From NCBI RefSeq assembly GCF_026151205.1, contig NC_087074.1:11441226-11505225 (forward strand): DNA of 64,000 bases, read 5' to 3'. Shown here piece by piece: positions 34,401-43,440 of this stretch. Made by a program: the position numbers and the translations under genes. The notes beneath the pieces were generated by a model. That model was not told the DNA's origin. It searched no databases and was given only the letters and a program-made list of their open reading frames with translations. This DNA comes from Bolinopsis microptera (Eukaryota > Ctenophora > Tentaculata > Lobata > Bolinopsidae). Within the stretch, counting starts at the first letter, position 1. The number at the start of each line of letters is the position of its first letter.

Positions 34401-36878
34401 GAGAAGCGCAAGCCCACGTCAGTGAAGCCTACAACAGAGAAGATCAAAATAGAGAAGACCAAACCAGAGAAGCCGACAACAGAAAAGCCGACAACAAAGA
34501 AATCTACAACAGAGAAATCCAAAACAGAGAAGCCCACAACAGAGAAGCCCACGAAAGAGAAGCCTACAACAGAGAAGATCACAACAGAGAAGACCAAACC
34601 AGAGAAGCCGACAACAAAGAAGTCCACAACAGAGAAATCCAAAACAGAGACCACAACAGAGAAGCCGACAACAGAGAAGACAAAAACAATGAAGTCCACA
34701 ACAGAAAAGTCCACAACAGAGAAGCCCAAAACAGAGAAGGCTACAACAGCGAAGTTCACAACAGAGAAGTCAACAACAGAGAAGTCCACAACAGAGAAGC
34801 CTACAACAGAGAAGCCCAAAACAGAAAAGGCTACAACAGAGGAGTCAACAACTAAAAAGTCCAAAACAGACAAGCCCAAAACAGAAAAGCCAACGACAGG
34901 GAAGCCCACAACAGAGAAGATCACAACAGAGAAGAACAAAAAAGAGAAGCCGACAACAAAGAAATCCACAACAGAGAAATCCAAAACAGAGAAGCCCACA
35001 ACAGAGAAGCACAAAACAGAAAAGGCTACAACAGAGAAGTCCACAACGAAGAAGTCCACAACAGAGGGGTCAACAACAGAGAAGCCCAAAATAGAAAAGG
35101 CTACAACAGAAAAGCCAACGACAGAGAAGCCTACAACAGAGAAGATCATAACAGAGAAGGACAAAACAGAGAAGCCGACAGCAAAGAAATCCACAACAGA
35201 GAAATCCAAAACAGAAAAGCCCACAACAGAGAAGCCTACAACAGAGAAGATCACAATAGAGAAGACCAAACCAGAAAATCCGACAACAGAGAAGCCGACA
35301 ACAAAAAAATCCAAAACAGAGATATCCAAAACAGAGAAGCCCACAACAGAGAAGCCGATAACAAAGAAATCCACAACAGAGAAATCCAAAACAGAGAAGC
35401 CCACAACAGAGAAGCCCACGAGAGAGAAGCCTACAACAGAGAAGATCACAACAAAGAAGACCAAACCAGAGAAGCCGACAACAAAGAAGTCCACAACAGA
35501 GAAATCAAAAACAGAGAAGCCCACGACAGAGAAGCCTACAACAGAGAAGATCACAACAGAAAAGACCACAACAGAAAAGCCGACAACAGAGAAGACAAAA
35601 ACAATGAAGTCCATAATAAAGAAGTCCACAACAGAAAAGTCCACTACAGAGAAGCCCAAAACAGAGAAGGCTAGAACAGAGAAGTTCACAACAGAGAAGT
35701 CAAAAACAGAGAAATCCAAAACAGAGAAGCCCACAACAGAGAAGCCGACAACAAAGAAATCCACAACAGAGAAATCCAAAACAGAGAAGCCCGCGACAGA
35801 GAAGCCTACAACAGAGAAGACCAAACCGGAGAAGCCGACAACAGAGAAGCCGACAACAAAGAAATCCACAACAGAGAAATCCAAAACAGAGAAGCCGACA
35901 ACAGAGATGCCCACGACAGAGAAGCATACAACAGAGAAGATCACAACAGAGAAGACCACAACAGAGAAGCCGACAACAGAGAAGACAAAAACAAAGAATT
36001 CCACAACAAAGAAGTCCACAACAGAAAAGTCCACAACAGAGAAGCCTACAACAGAGAAGCCAACAACAGAAAAGTCCACAACGAAGAAGTCCACAACGAA
36101 GAAGTCAACAACAGAGAAGCTCGAAACAGAGAAACCAACAACAGAGAAGCCCAAAACAGAGAAGGCTACAACGAAAAAATCCAGAACAGAGAAGTCCAAA
36201 ACAGAGAAGGCTACAACAGAGAAGTCAACAACAAAAAAGTCCACGACAGAGAAGTCCACAACAAAGAAGCCCACAACAGAGAAGCCTACAACAGAGAAGA
36301 CCACAACAGAGAAGACAACAACAGAGAAGCCGACATCAGAGAAGCCTACAACAGAGAAGACCACAACAGAGAAGCCTACAACAGAGAAGCCTACAACAGA
36401 GAAACTAACAACAGAGAAGACCACAACAGAGAAGCCTACAACAGAGAAGCATACAACAGAGAAGCCTACAACAGAGAAACTAACAACAGAGAAGACCACA
36501 ACAGAGAGGTCCACAATAAATAAATCCTCAACAGGAAAGTCCACAATAAATAAGTCTGAAACAGAGAAGCCCACAGTAAAGAAGTACACCATAGAGAAGT
36601 CAACAATAAAGAATTCCACCACAGAGAAGCCCAAAACAGAGAAGCAGACAATCAATGACATCACCGAGCCAGAAGAGTCCAAAAATTCAACAGTGGCCCT
36701 GTCGAAATCGTCCGAATCATCAGGAGAAAATCCGAGCAATACTGCACTTCATTTTCTTCTTATCGTTATAGCTGTTGCTGGAACTGGTTCTCTCATATAC
36801 ATCGGCCTGATCGAGTCTGTTTCAAAAAGGCCAGCACCTTCAGCCCTAATGGTTGATCCAACAATTTCAAATGTCTAA
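31476..36878 (+). CDS. Giant mucin-like type I membrane protein, 1800 residues (cluster gene 2)
   Basis: Single intronless frame. Signal peptide MKTLYVFTKFLSLVIWIEVS then QC; the WIEVSQC ending resembles WIKVQRC of the gene at 40507. Next come about seven 27-residue repeats around VQPEIVTTTPTATPRIPLEE (31910-32440), then a duplicated Ser/Thr block (HVTTFSTSTSFTSVS; SKLPIRSTKNSPSTSSKRP; about 32480-32770 and 32930-33150). After that lie about 200 pentapeptides of the type TTEKP/TTEKS/KTEKP (33530-36520). A transmembrane helix follows at about residues 1756-1778 (HFLLIVIAVAGTGSLIYIGL), then a 20-residue tail ending ISNV, a class I PDZ-ligand pattern. The Thr density implies heavy O-glycosylation with alternating charge (Glu-Lys). 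A cell-surface mucin or glycocalyx/adhesion role is inferred. No Cys modules are seen. Copy number in the array may be misassembled. Confidence 0.75.
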   Translation: MKTLYVFTKFLSLVIWIEVSQCLRSTATPNTLLQEANATTSPKNTPEISTATPRIPLEVNTSISTETSTESSSKKSSSDHVTTFSTSTSFTSVSLKTSANTTKMTRDVTEVSVVSSNRTSLPGVQSTTFIGSTVQANGKSKTTAYLRVQPEIVTTTPTATPRIPLEEKTTVSERVQPEIVTTTPTATPRIPLKEKTTVSERVQPEIVTTTPTATPRIPLEEKTTVSERVQPVIVTTTPTATPRIPLEEKTTVSERVQPEILTTTPTETPRIPLEEKTTVSERVQPEIVIATPTETPRIPLEEKTTVSERVQSEIITTTPTSQKSPSEVKTSKALISTESSTESSSKKSSDHVTTFSTSTSFTSVSQKTSAKTTTSNSKLPIRSTKNSPSTSSKRPRTTPKTVEDVTEGSVLSTNKTYLPTVQPTTFIGSAVQADEKSSTHPKSTKHATYKGSSDIKVSVSGMSIEEPKTSFLSIEKSKESTSSGSDHSTKFSTSTSFSHATTSNSRVPIGSTKNSPSTSSKRPTTPPKTVEDVTEASVLSTNKTYLPTVQPTTFIGWAVQADKKSSTHGKLHKTSTHKSIKEKEFTNKSETSTEETKTSEKSSETSETVTENRYTTSVQTESPTFVNDIDNIKEQPMTKVVSTNTSLTLETKTKLPTTNAPTTKESSTKTPTKKAPTTATKTKVPTDKPTTEKPTTKKPTTKKSTTEKSKTEKPTTEKPTTEKPTTEKITIEKTKPEKPTTKKPTTKKSTTEMSTTEKPTTKKSTTEKSKTEKPTTEKPTTAKPTTEKITIEKTKPEKPTTEKPTTKKSTTEKSKTEMSTTEKPTTKKSTTEKSKTEKPTTEKRKPTSVKPTTEKITIEKTKPEKPTTEKPTTKKSTTEKSKTEMSTSEKPTTKKSTTEKSKTEKPTTEKPPTKKSTTEKSKTEKPTTEKRKPTSEKTTTEKITIEKTKPEKPTTEKPTTKKSTTEKSKTEKPTTEKRKPTSVKPTTEKIKIEKTKPEKPTTEKPTTKKSTTEKSKTEKPTTEKPTKEKPTTEKITTEKTKPEKPTTKKSTTEKSKTETTTEKPTTEKTKTMKSTTEKSTTEKPKTEKATTAKFTTEKSTTEKSTTEKPTTEKPKTEKATTEESTTKKSKTDKPKTEKPTTGKPTTEKITTEKNKKEKPTTKKSTTEKSKTEKPTTEKHKTEKATTEKSTTKKSTTEGSTTEKPKIEKATTEKPTTEKPTTEKIITEKDKTEKPTAKKSTTEKSKTEKPTTEKPTTEKITIEKTKPENPTTEKPTTKKSKTEISKTEKPTTEKPITKKSTTEKSKTEKPTTEKPTREKPTTEKITTKKTKPEKPTTKKSTTEKSKTEKPTTEKPTTEKITTEKTTTEKPTTEKTKTMKSIIKKSTTEKSTTEKPKTEKARTEKFTTEKSKTEKSKTEKPTTEKPTTKKSTTEKSKTEKPATEKPTTEKTKPEKPTTEKPTTKKSTTEKSKTEKPTTEMPTTEKHTTEKITTEKTTTEKPTTEKTKTKNSTTKKSTTEKSTTEKPTTEKPTTEKSTTKKSTTKKSTTEKLETEKPTTEKPKTEKATTKKSRTEKSKTEKATTEKSTTKKSTTEKSTTKKPTTEKPTTEKTTTEKTTTEKPTSEKPTTEKTTTEKPTTEKPTTEKLTTEKTTTEKPTTEKHTTEKPTTEKLTTEKTTTERSTINKSSTGKSTINKSETEKPTVKKYTIEKSTIKNSTTEKPKTEKQTINDITEPEESKNSTVALSKSSESSGENPSNTALHFLLIVIAVAGTGSLIYIGLIESVSKRPAPSALMVDPTISNV

Positions 36879-37340
36879 ATATCATAATATTAGATATCAA
36901 TCTCTCATCTGATAATTGTCATAATTATTCATAATTATACTCGACCAATTTTTAGATATTGAACAAAACCTGGTTTAAGGAAATAATAATTGTATATAAT
37001 TTATTCCATTTAAAGTTTGCTGACTTAACAATAATTGCACTACATAGAAATTTTAGGAGCATGTGTAATTTGTTCAAGAGTATAATAATTGAGTAATTGA
37101 TATTAATTGTAAATTACGGGAATATGTTGTTAGATATGCAAATAATATGAACATATCGTTAAATATGCGATTTGTAAATGGTAGTCGTGCCTCATTGACA
37201 ATATTACTATAGATGACAATATTATTGTGATGTTACAAGACTTATTGAATGAGAACTGGCAATGAAACTGTTTTAAAGAATGCCTGTATTTACATGACGA
37301 GCCATAACGACTGAAAGCTTTGCAAGTAAGAAAGATCCTT
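36879..37340. other. 3' flank of the mucin-like gene
   Basis: AT-rich sequence, presumably 3' UTR and spacer. No exon recognised. Confidence 0.4.
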
Positions 37341-37438
37341 CGGCTTCCTGTAATTGGCTGGTTGCACTTGTGTAACATTGTGGCTGTTGGAATACACCGA
37401 AGTAAAATAAGTGTCTAGATTAAAAAAAAAAAAAAAAA
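37341..37438 (+). mobile_element. 3' tail of a SINE with poly-A
   Basis: CGGCTTCCTGTAATTGGCTG at 37341, continuing to GAAGTAAAATAAGTG and a run of 16-17 A. It matches the end of the longer copy at 52567-52648 with a few substitutions. The 5' part is missing, so this is a 5'-truncated copy. Confidence 0.85.
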
Positions 37439-37947
37439 GTACAAGTAGATCAAGTTTCAAGTTTTGTGAATGTTTTGCGACCTGTGTCTGACCAGTCTAC
37501 GATATGATTTTATATTTTTCTGAGACAATAATTTAATTTTAGCTTAGTAGTGATAGAATTGGGATGTGAATTTTTATTTAAGTTGTTAAATTTAATTCTA
37601 ATTCTAATTATTATTCAATCGTTTGAATGTCTGACATAAAATATCAATCACTCGATAATGTTTGTTAGTTTAATATTCTGTGAGCTTTTAATGATACCGG
37701 ACGAAATTACAATTTTAAGTCACTCAACACCTAACATAATATCTTTGGTATTTGGTAAAACTGTAAGGTAAAACCACTTTGAATTGCATTTACACGGATT
37801 GTCTCTAAATGTACTTTTTGAGTAGTTTGCCGTTGCAAATTATGATAAAACCTCTCTCATGATCAGCACTACAATCTCCGGCAGGGTCAGCTTTTAGTCT
37901 ACTTGAAATCGTGCATATTGTTATCAATAATTGTAGTCAGTCCCGTT

Positions 37948-38529
37948 ATGAGACTCTCATCAATTCTCATCATATTTCTGGTGTTCTGTCAGGCTGAAAT
38001 GCTTATTAGACGTGGAGAACAAACCGTGAATCCAAAACATCCAACAAAGTCGCCCGCAAAAGAGGATCATAATACACCACCTCAGAAAATGAAGACTGAA
38101 GTGTTTGAACAACCAGACAGCTCGACCACAAAGCACGTGATAGAGCACGTGACAGAACACGTGATAGAACACGTGACAGAGAAAAATAGAAGAAACAGAG
38201 AAGAAGATAAGCTCTCTAATAAGAAGGGGTCCCCTGAGTTAAGCCTGCAGGAGAAAGTGCTGATATCAGTTCTCCTACTCCTCCTTTTAGTTGTTACAAG
38301 TCTATCCATCACATGGTCCTGGAACAAAGCTCAAACCTCACTCACTAATCCTGAGAGAGGACCCGAGGATTCAGATAATATCAATAATCTGTCTGCTTTC
38401 TCGACATTATCTAACTCTGTATTTGAGGTGGTAGAGCTTCAGGAACTACATCTTGAGGAGAGTGGAGAGAGATCTGTGAGAGAAGGTGGGGGAACATCAG
38501 CTTCACTATTCAACCCCGCCTCAAATTAG
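37948..38529 (+). CDS. Small putative type I membrane protein (cluster gene 3)
   Basis: Unrecognised. The frame opens at 37903, but the Met at 37948 gives the better signal peptide (MRLSSILIIFLVFCQA), so I chose it. The ectodomain is short and polar, without Cys, and includes four tandem copies of HVIE/HVTE (coded by repeated CACGTG-containing units, 38132-38180). A transmembrane helix (VLISVLLLLLLVVTSLSI) precedes a tail of about 70 residues that is acidic and Ser-rich (NNLSAFSTLSNSVFEVVELQ) with no Tyr, unlike the other cluster members. Grouping with the cluster rests on position, orientation, lack of introns and topology. Confidence 0.6.
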   Translation: MRLSSILIIFLVFCQAEMLIRRGEQTVNPKHPTKSPAKEDHNTPPQKMKTEVFEQPDSSTTKHVIEHVTEHVIEHVTEKNRRNREEDKLSNKKGSPELSLQEKVLISVLLLLLLVVTSLSITWSWNKAQTSLTNPERGPEDSDNINNLSAFSTLSNSVFEVVELQELHLEESGERSVREGGGTSASLFNPASN

Positions 38530-38843
38530 AAGCTGGCTACTGGCGGTGAATCACAGTACTACCAAAACAGTTTGTCCGAATTTTATTTTAACTTTCAACA
38601 CAATATATAATTTACATGTGATTACTCTAATTAACAACCAATAAACAGTTCTATTTTTAACTCCTTACAGAGGTAAGACTGATGAGAAACACTGGGCCAA
38701 CTCTGTTTGAACCTTGTATTTGAGTACCACTTAATTTGACCCTGTCTAACTGAAGAGTCTGTAAATACTCCGTCACCTCTCCACAGTACACCCAAACTAA
38801 CCATACACTTGCTCAGCGTCTAGTTTACAGTTTTAACTTTGCA

Positions 38844-39512
38844 ATGCGTCCCTTAGCAGTAATACTCGTAGTGAGACTGTTATTATGTTCAGTGTGGTTT
38901 GTTACAGTCAGTGAATGTTTCCCACGTGGTTCAACGGCTCAACAGAAAGTTCAACAGGAGGTGTTGTCTGGAGAGGAGCAAGGAGGACCTGAGATGGAGA
39001 CTGTAGTCACGGAGACTGTAGTCACGGACACTGTAGTCACGGAGACTTCAACACCTGACAACGGAGTACAAGTCTTAACCACGGACAATACATCAGATCA
39101 TACAATATATCCAGGGACAGTGTCGGCTACTACAACATCTTTTTCGTTAAGGACTGATACTCCTCCAAGTAAACCAGTGATAACCGGTTCATCATCAACA
39201 ACAAATAGTTCCCCTTCCGAAGGGACAGTAGCCATCAGCCTGCTGCCATATACGTCAAGAGAATCAACATCTAAGGAGCTACCGGAAATTTCCACTGACG
39301 AAAAGACCTCCGTTTTGCCAAAATTAGAGCCTGCCTCAACAGAGCCAGTTGGATCCAAAGAGAGAACCCTAAGATTAACAGTGCCCACAACAGTACTGAT
39401 AGCATCTGCCTCCGCAGTTCTGCTAGGTGTGTTCGGCTACGCCAACTTCCGCTACTGGAGAAAGAGACGTCAGGAGATGAACTTTAACATCTCGTACGTG
39501 TCCCGGCCTTGA
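38844..39512 (+). CDS. Small Ser/Thr-rich type I membrane protein (cluster gene 4)
   Basis: Unrecognised, 222 residues, intronless. Signal peptide MRPLAVILVVRLLLCSVWFV ending in TVSEC, like WIEVSQC in the mucin-like gene. The ectodomain is Ser/Thr/Pro-rich with a four-fold TVVTET repeat (38998-39045) and no Cys pairs. Transmembrane helix at about residues 178-200 (VLIASASAVLLGVFGYANF). The short tail YWRKRRQEMNFNISYVSRP has a single SYV tyrosine motif. Probably a minimal member of the same family, with the Cys module lost or never gained. The function is unknown. Confidence 0.62.
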   Translation: MRPLAVILVVRLLLCSVWFVTVSECFPRGSTAQQKVQQEVLSGEEQGGPEMETVVTETVVTDTVVTETSTPDNGVQVLTTDNTSDHTIYPGTVSATTTSFSLRTDTPPSKPVITGSSSTTNSSPSEGTVAISLLPYTSRESTSKELPEISTDEKTSVLPKLEPASTEPVGSKERTLRLTVPTTVLIASASAVLLGVFGYANFRYWRKRRQEMNFNISYVSRP

Positions 39513-40506
39513 GGACATAAGGACGATTCTTTTAGAACTTAGAAATTAGATATCTAGTACTCACTACTCTGTATTAAACTTAAAGACAATTTGTAGTGAA
39601 ACATTGGGGAGGGTTGAATTTAGGATATTGTCTTTAATGATTGTGTTTTAAATAATCCAATACTGTGTTCGGCTATTGTGATTGCGAACAGTTAAACCTC
39701 TATTCATCGTGCTCAAAGATTTACCGGACCTAACCCACCTCTATTTATGTATTTATAAGTTATAGCCATCAATATTTCCGTCCCCGAGAAGCACGGTAAA
39801 TATAGATTTGTATGTTCAATTCACATTTTGATTTAAATTTGTATTGAATCGTGTGATTATCATTATAATATTCTTTCATTAATTGTAAGAAATTTGTCCC
39901 ATCAATATAACGATATAATGGTTTGGACGATTAAGATGGTCTGGTCAGTGGTCAATGTCCGCGTCAAAAAAGCGCAAAGTTCCTGCTTACTGTAAAAGTA
40001 TGTCTGATCCTCAAATTTTCACCCATCCGCTATTATACTAGATAGTAATATTTGTATCTTTTTATGCATAATATTAATTCTTCTTCTTTAACCGTGTACA
40101 GTTCGTACTAATTGTTACCCCCTGACTCAACCAGCAATTCACCAATTTTAAGTTTGAAATTTTTACCTCATCGGTTAACTGGTTAAGGGATGTAATGGGG
40201 TTTAAATTGTAAGGACTTCATTACGTAATGACGTATTGGGAGGGGGTAAGCTGACTGTACTAGAACGCAGTTTTCAAGTGCAGTCCCGTCCGAGTTACAG
40301 CTACAAACAGACGTACCCTGTCTAGATTCATCCACAAACCCTTTATTAGTAGTTCACAGTGCGGTGGTATCATCCACACAATTAAAGTACCCCAAATTGG
40401 TGCGAATCCTTTAGTTGAGTACCCCAAAGGTAGTCGTAGCTCGTTCCCGTCTATGTTTCAACCCAAGTTGGAACATTTCTCTTTTACTCGTTAAACTTGT
40501 TGAGCA
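39513..40506. other. Spacer between cluster genes 4 and 5
   Basis: No exon or recognisable element seen. AT-rich. Confidence 0.4.
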
Positions 40507-41190
40507 ATGCGGCTATTACCACTTATCTCGGGATTGCTACGCCTTGCAGTCTGGATTAAAGTACAGAGATGTGAGAATGTCCCGGACCAGGCTGCAAAAA
40601 CCACGTCTCCCTCTCCTTCTTCTTCAGACATTTTTACTAGTCCTAACGGTGTCCCAACCAAACTGCAAACTAGTGGAGGATACAACACACACCCTACATT
40701 ACAGAACAGCAGCAGTCCTCTCAGGAACATTACAGAGACCAGATCGGAGGAGTCAGCTTCAGAATCATCTCCCTCCAACACGAAGGAGTGGGGAACTGAA
40801 ACGCCTTCCTCCAAAGAGCCTATGCTGAACTGCAAGTTTGAATTATGCTTGGTACTGATGATCCTAGTCCTAGTAGTCGGAACTGTGATTACTGCTCTAG
40901 TGTACTGTGGACGGAGGAACAGACACCACACCATCCAACACACCGTGTATACATCTCCTGGTTCTGAACTTAACACTGGTTTGAAGAGTGGATCTTGTGC
41001 TCTGACACTGATGGACGATACTAACGTGTACGCTGATGCTGTAGATTTAGAAACTGAGGGCATTGCAAGGAGGGTAGCAAGTACGGACAACTCTGTTAGA
41101 CCAGAGAAACCTGCTAAACCTGCCAAACCTGTTAGATTAAACCATAACTATGTCAACATAAGCATACAGACTTGTTACACTAAACCATAA
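40507..41190 (+). CDS. Small type I membrane protein with YVNI tail motif (cluster gene 5)
   Basis: Unrecognised, 227 residues, intronless. Signal peptide MRLLPLISGLLRLAVWIKVQ then RC, resembling that of the mucin-like gene. Ser/Thr/Pro-rich ectodomain (residues 25-108). Transmembrane helix at about 111-134 (CLVLMILVLVVGTVITALVY). The tail of about 93 residues has tyrosines in HTVYTSPG, TNVYADAVDLE and NHNYVNISIQ. YVNI is the classical pYxN type recognised by Grb2-like SH2 domains; actual phosphorylation here is inference. The tail also has PAKPAKPV repeats. The coding end lies in the first copy of a 43 bp tandem repeat. Confidence 0.65.
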   Translation: MRLLPLISGLLRLAVWIKVQRCENVPDQAAKTTSPSPSSSDIFTSPNGVPTKLQTSGGYNTHPTLQNSSSPLRNITETRSEESASESSPSNTKEWGTETPSSKEPMLNCKFELCLVLMILVLVVGTVITALVYCGRRNRHHTIQHTVYTSPGSELNTGLKSGSCALTLMDDTNVYADAVDLETEGIARRVASTDNSVRPEKPAKPAKPVRLNHNYVNISIQTCYTKP

Positions 41191-41250
41191 CTATGTCAAC
41201 ATAAGCATCCAAACTTGTTACACTAAACCATAACTATGTCAACATTACCA
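41143..41250. repeat. 43 bp tandem repeat, about 2.5 copies, spanning the stop of cluster gene 5
   Basis: Each unit carries AACCATAACTATGTCAACAT, which codes HNYVNI in the first copy. The unit is not a multiple of three, so the second copy is read in another frame and supplies the stop (TAA at 41188-41190). Extra tyrosine-motif copies thus lie outside the frame. Confidence 0.85.
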
Positions 41251-42205
41251 GCTTACACAAGTGTTGAGAATTAGTGAAGGGTATAATATCTGGACTACAG
41301 CGAGATTGGACTGTTATTAATTATTATTTCAATACGAGGTTAGTATGATATGAATTGAGATGTTTATGAAAGTCAGTCGAAAAACCTGTTATTTCTTTAT
41401 ATATTATCAATTTCGATCTCTACCCATGAAACGGCTCATTTTTATTTGTTCTTGAATTATTAATGATTACTGTTGTATGTTTATAAATTAATTTACATAA
41501 ATTATCATAGTTAAGTGAAATGCTCGGTAAGTTCCATTGTCATGATTAAGATCAAAAAGTTGTCAAAAGTCAAAACAAATCGTGATTTACTATGAAAAAA
41601 CTGTTCGTATCATCTCCTAATTTGTTTCAGTCTAGCGCTTTGTTGGCAATGGACCCAACCTATTACAAATCATGATCTAGATATAAGCTGTAATTTACAT
41701 CATACACAGTGTATGTATTATATTATACTGATGATACAATTCTCTAGAAAGAGTAAGATGATAATAAGATAATAGAAGTAAAATTCCGGCGGCTACGATT
41801 AGTATTAGTCATGTTACGTAATTATTCTAAGAATTCTAACCTCGTGGTTTCATCCAAGTCACAAAGGTATAAAGTATCATAATCAGAACATGCAATGGAA
41901 CGGAATTATATCTTGAGAAGACAATGAAATTGTTTCTAGGCCGGACTCCATAACAAGACCCTTACACTCGTCATTGTGAGACTCCATGGTCTAACAGTAA
42001 TAAAGTGACACACCACTCTGCACTGTAACACAATACCACAACAATGAAACAGATTGATGAGTAGTACCTTCGTATCCGCTCAACACAAATCATCGGTATT
42101 TCAGTTTGACCAACCTTTCCCGGTACTGCACAAATCATTGGTATTTAAATTTACATAAAAAGCGTAGACATGTAATATTAGGTTGAGCAGCCGGTTATTT
42201 GTTGG
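41251..42205. other. Spacer between cluster genes 5 and 6
   Basis: No exon recognised. It should hold the promoter of the gene at 42206; an AT-rich TTTACATAAAAAG string near 42149 is the only TATA-like candidate. Confidence 0.35.
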
Positions 42206-43114
42206 ATGATGCAGGCAGTTTTGTTAATATCGTTGTTTGTTACAGCCTCTATACAATCTCAAGACTGTGAACCTGGAGAGCACGAATACACCGACCCAGC
42301 TAACAACTCCACGTGCAAGGTCTGCCCTGATGGTTTTATCTCTGCGCACGACAAAAAGGACATTTGCCAGTGGGTTGTTAAGAAGAAGCGGACTTGTGAG
42401 GCCGGGGAATACAGAAGTTACAAATCCCACACGTGTAGCCCATGTCCAGAGGGGACGACTAGTAAAGCTGGAGCTGTCAAGATGCAGGAATGTAGGTCCG
42501 GTAATGTAACCGCTCCTCCGGGCCAACTAACTGACAGGGTAACAGAGAGAGCTCCTATAAACACGACCACGGCACACGAGGTGACTAGGCCACAGGTTCC
42601 AGTAACATTGCGCAGACCAGTACACAGACCAGTAACCAGGAAGCCAGTTGTACCCGAACAGTGGAGGCCTGGAATAGGACTGGTAGTGGCCCTGACTGTG
42701 GTTCTGGTGGCAGGAACTTCCTCTGCAGCTTTCATCTGCTGGCAGAGGGCATCTGAGAAGGCATCTGAGAACTTAATAGCGGCCAGACCGAGACCGAAAC
42801 AGTTTAGAGTAAGACTTTCAACCATTAATGCTTCCAACTGTTCTTCTGTTTTCAGTAGTGACGGTGATTTCCAACGTGGTAACGGAAGACCGGAGAGTTA
42901 TATTACTGCAGAGGAGCTCCAACGTGAGAGGACTGAAGCAGAGTATTTTGATAATGTGGGATCTTTTCAGGAGTCAGACTACGTCATCGCAGACTCAACC
43001 TTAGCAGGGTCCCAACCTGAACCACAACCCGGATATGTTAATAATTCCAGTAAAGTTGGACTCCATAAAGCTGAGTCCACAGCGACGCTGGACGATGCGT
43101 CTGAATACGTGTAG
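42206..43114 (+). CDS. Putative receptor with two ephrin-receptor-like Cys modules and tyrosine tail (cluster gene 6)
   Basis: 302 residues, intronless. Signal peptide to about residue 18. Two Cys modules: residues 21-55 (CEPGEHEYTDP, TCKVCPDGFIS, C) and 64-96 (CEAGEYRSY, CSPCPEGTTSKAGAVKMQEC). The pattern C-x-G-x-Y/F ... C-x-x-C-P-x-G-x-x-S ... C is that of ephrin-receptor-like GCC2/GCC3 or TNFR-like repeats. Thr/Pro-rich stalk, transmembrane helix at about 156-179, then a tail of about 120 residues with tyrosines in ESYITAEE, AEYFDNV, SDYVIADS, PGYVNNSS and the terminal SEYV. PGYVNN fits a Grb2-type pYxN site. It is the closest relative of the gene at 44352. Ligand and pathway are unknown. 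Coding-like remnants of a longer tail follow the stop. Confidence 0.8.
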   Translation: MMQAVLLISLFVTASIQSQDCEPGEHEYTDPANNSTCKVCPDGFISAHDKKDICQWVVKKKRTCEAGEYRSYKSHTCSPCPEGTTSKAGAVKMQECRSGNVTAPPGQLTDRVTERAPINTTTAHEVTRPQVPVTLRRPVHRPVTRKPVVPEQWRPGIGLVVALTVVLVAGTSSAAFICWQRASEKASENLIAARPRPKQFRVRLSTINASNCSSVFSSDGDFQRGNGRPESYITAEELQRERTEAEYFDNVGSFQESDYVIADSTLAGSQPEPQPGYVNNSSKVGLHKAESTATLDDASEYV

Positions 43115-43440
43115 GCGACCCTTATTTCAGCTGGATTTATGGTGAATCTCTCATATCCGGAGTATGCTGAAACAGCTGTACAAAACAACAGTACACACGA
43201 GGACGGAGGAGATGCCGGAGGGAAATGAATACGTGGGCCCAACATCAGACAAAAGAGATGAAGACGGGTAACTTGGTTCTGGAGACGAGGACGATGTTTA
43301 CTCAGAGGGATCAGAGGGTTTATAAGAGAAAAGTGAGGAAGAGAGAGGAACGTCAGAATCTGAACAATGCGAAGGTTAGAGGGACCTGGATAATCAGTAC
43401 GTGAACATGTATACCATTAATTATTAGCTGAGCAAAATAG
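43115..43440 (+). pseudogene. Relict tail segments downstream of cluster gene 6
   Basis: Behind the stop at 43112-43114, separate frames still read tail-like peptides: LSYPEYAETAVQNNS, EMPEGNEYVGPTSDKRDEDG (compare MPEGSEYVEP in the gene at 44352) and RDLDNQYVNMYTINY followed by a stop. They are broken by frameshifts and stops. This suggests that the ancestral protein had a longer tyrosine-rich tail, or that alternative 3' sequence is used. Confidence 0.55.

Noticed and set aside
33203-36739. 1178-codon open frame on the minus strand opposite the mucin-like gene
   Set aside because: It is the antisense shadow of the TTEKP pentapeptide array. The 15 bp periodicity without stops keeps it open and it has low-complexity FSVVGFSV content.
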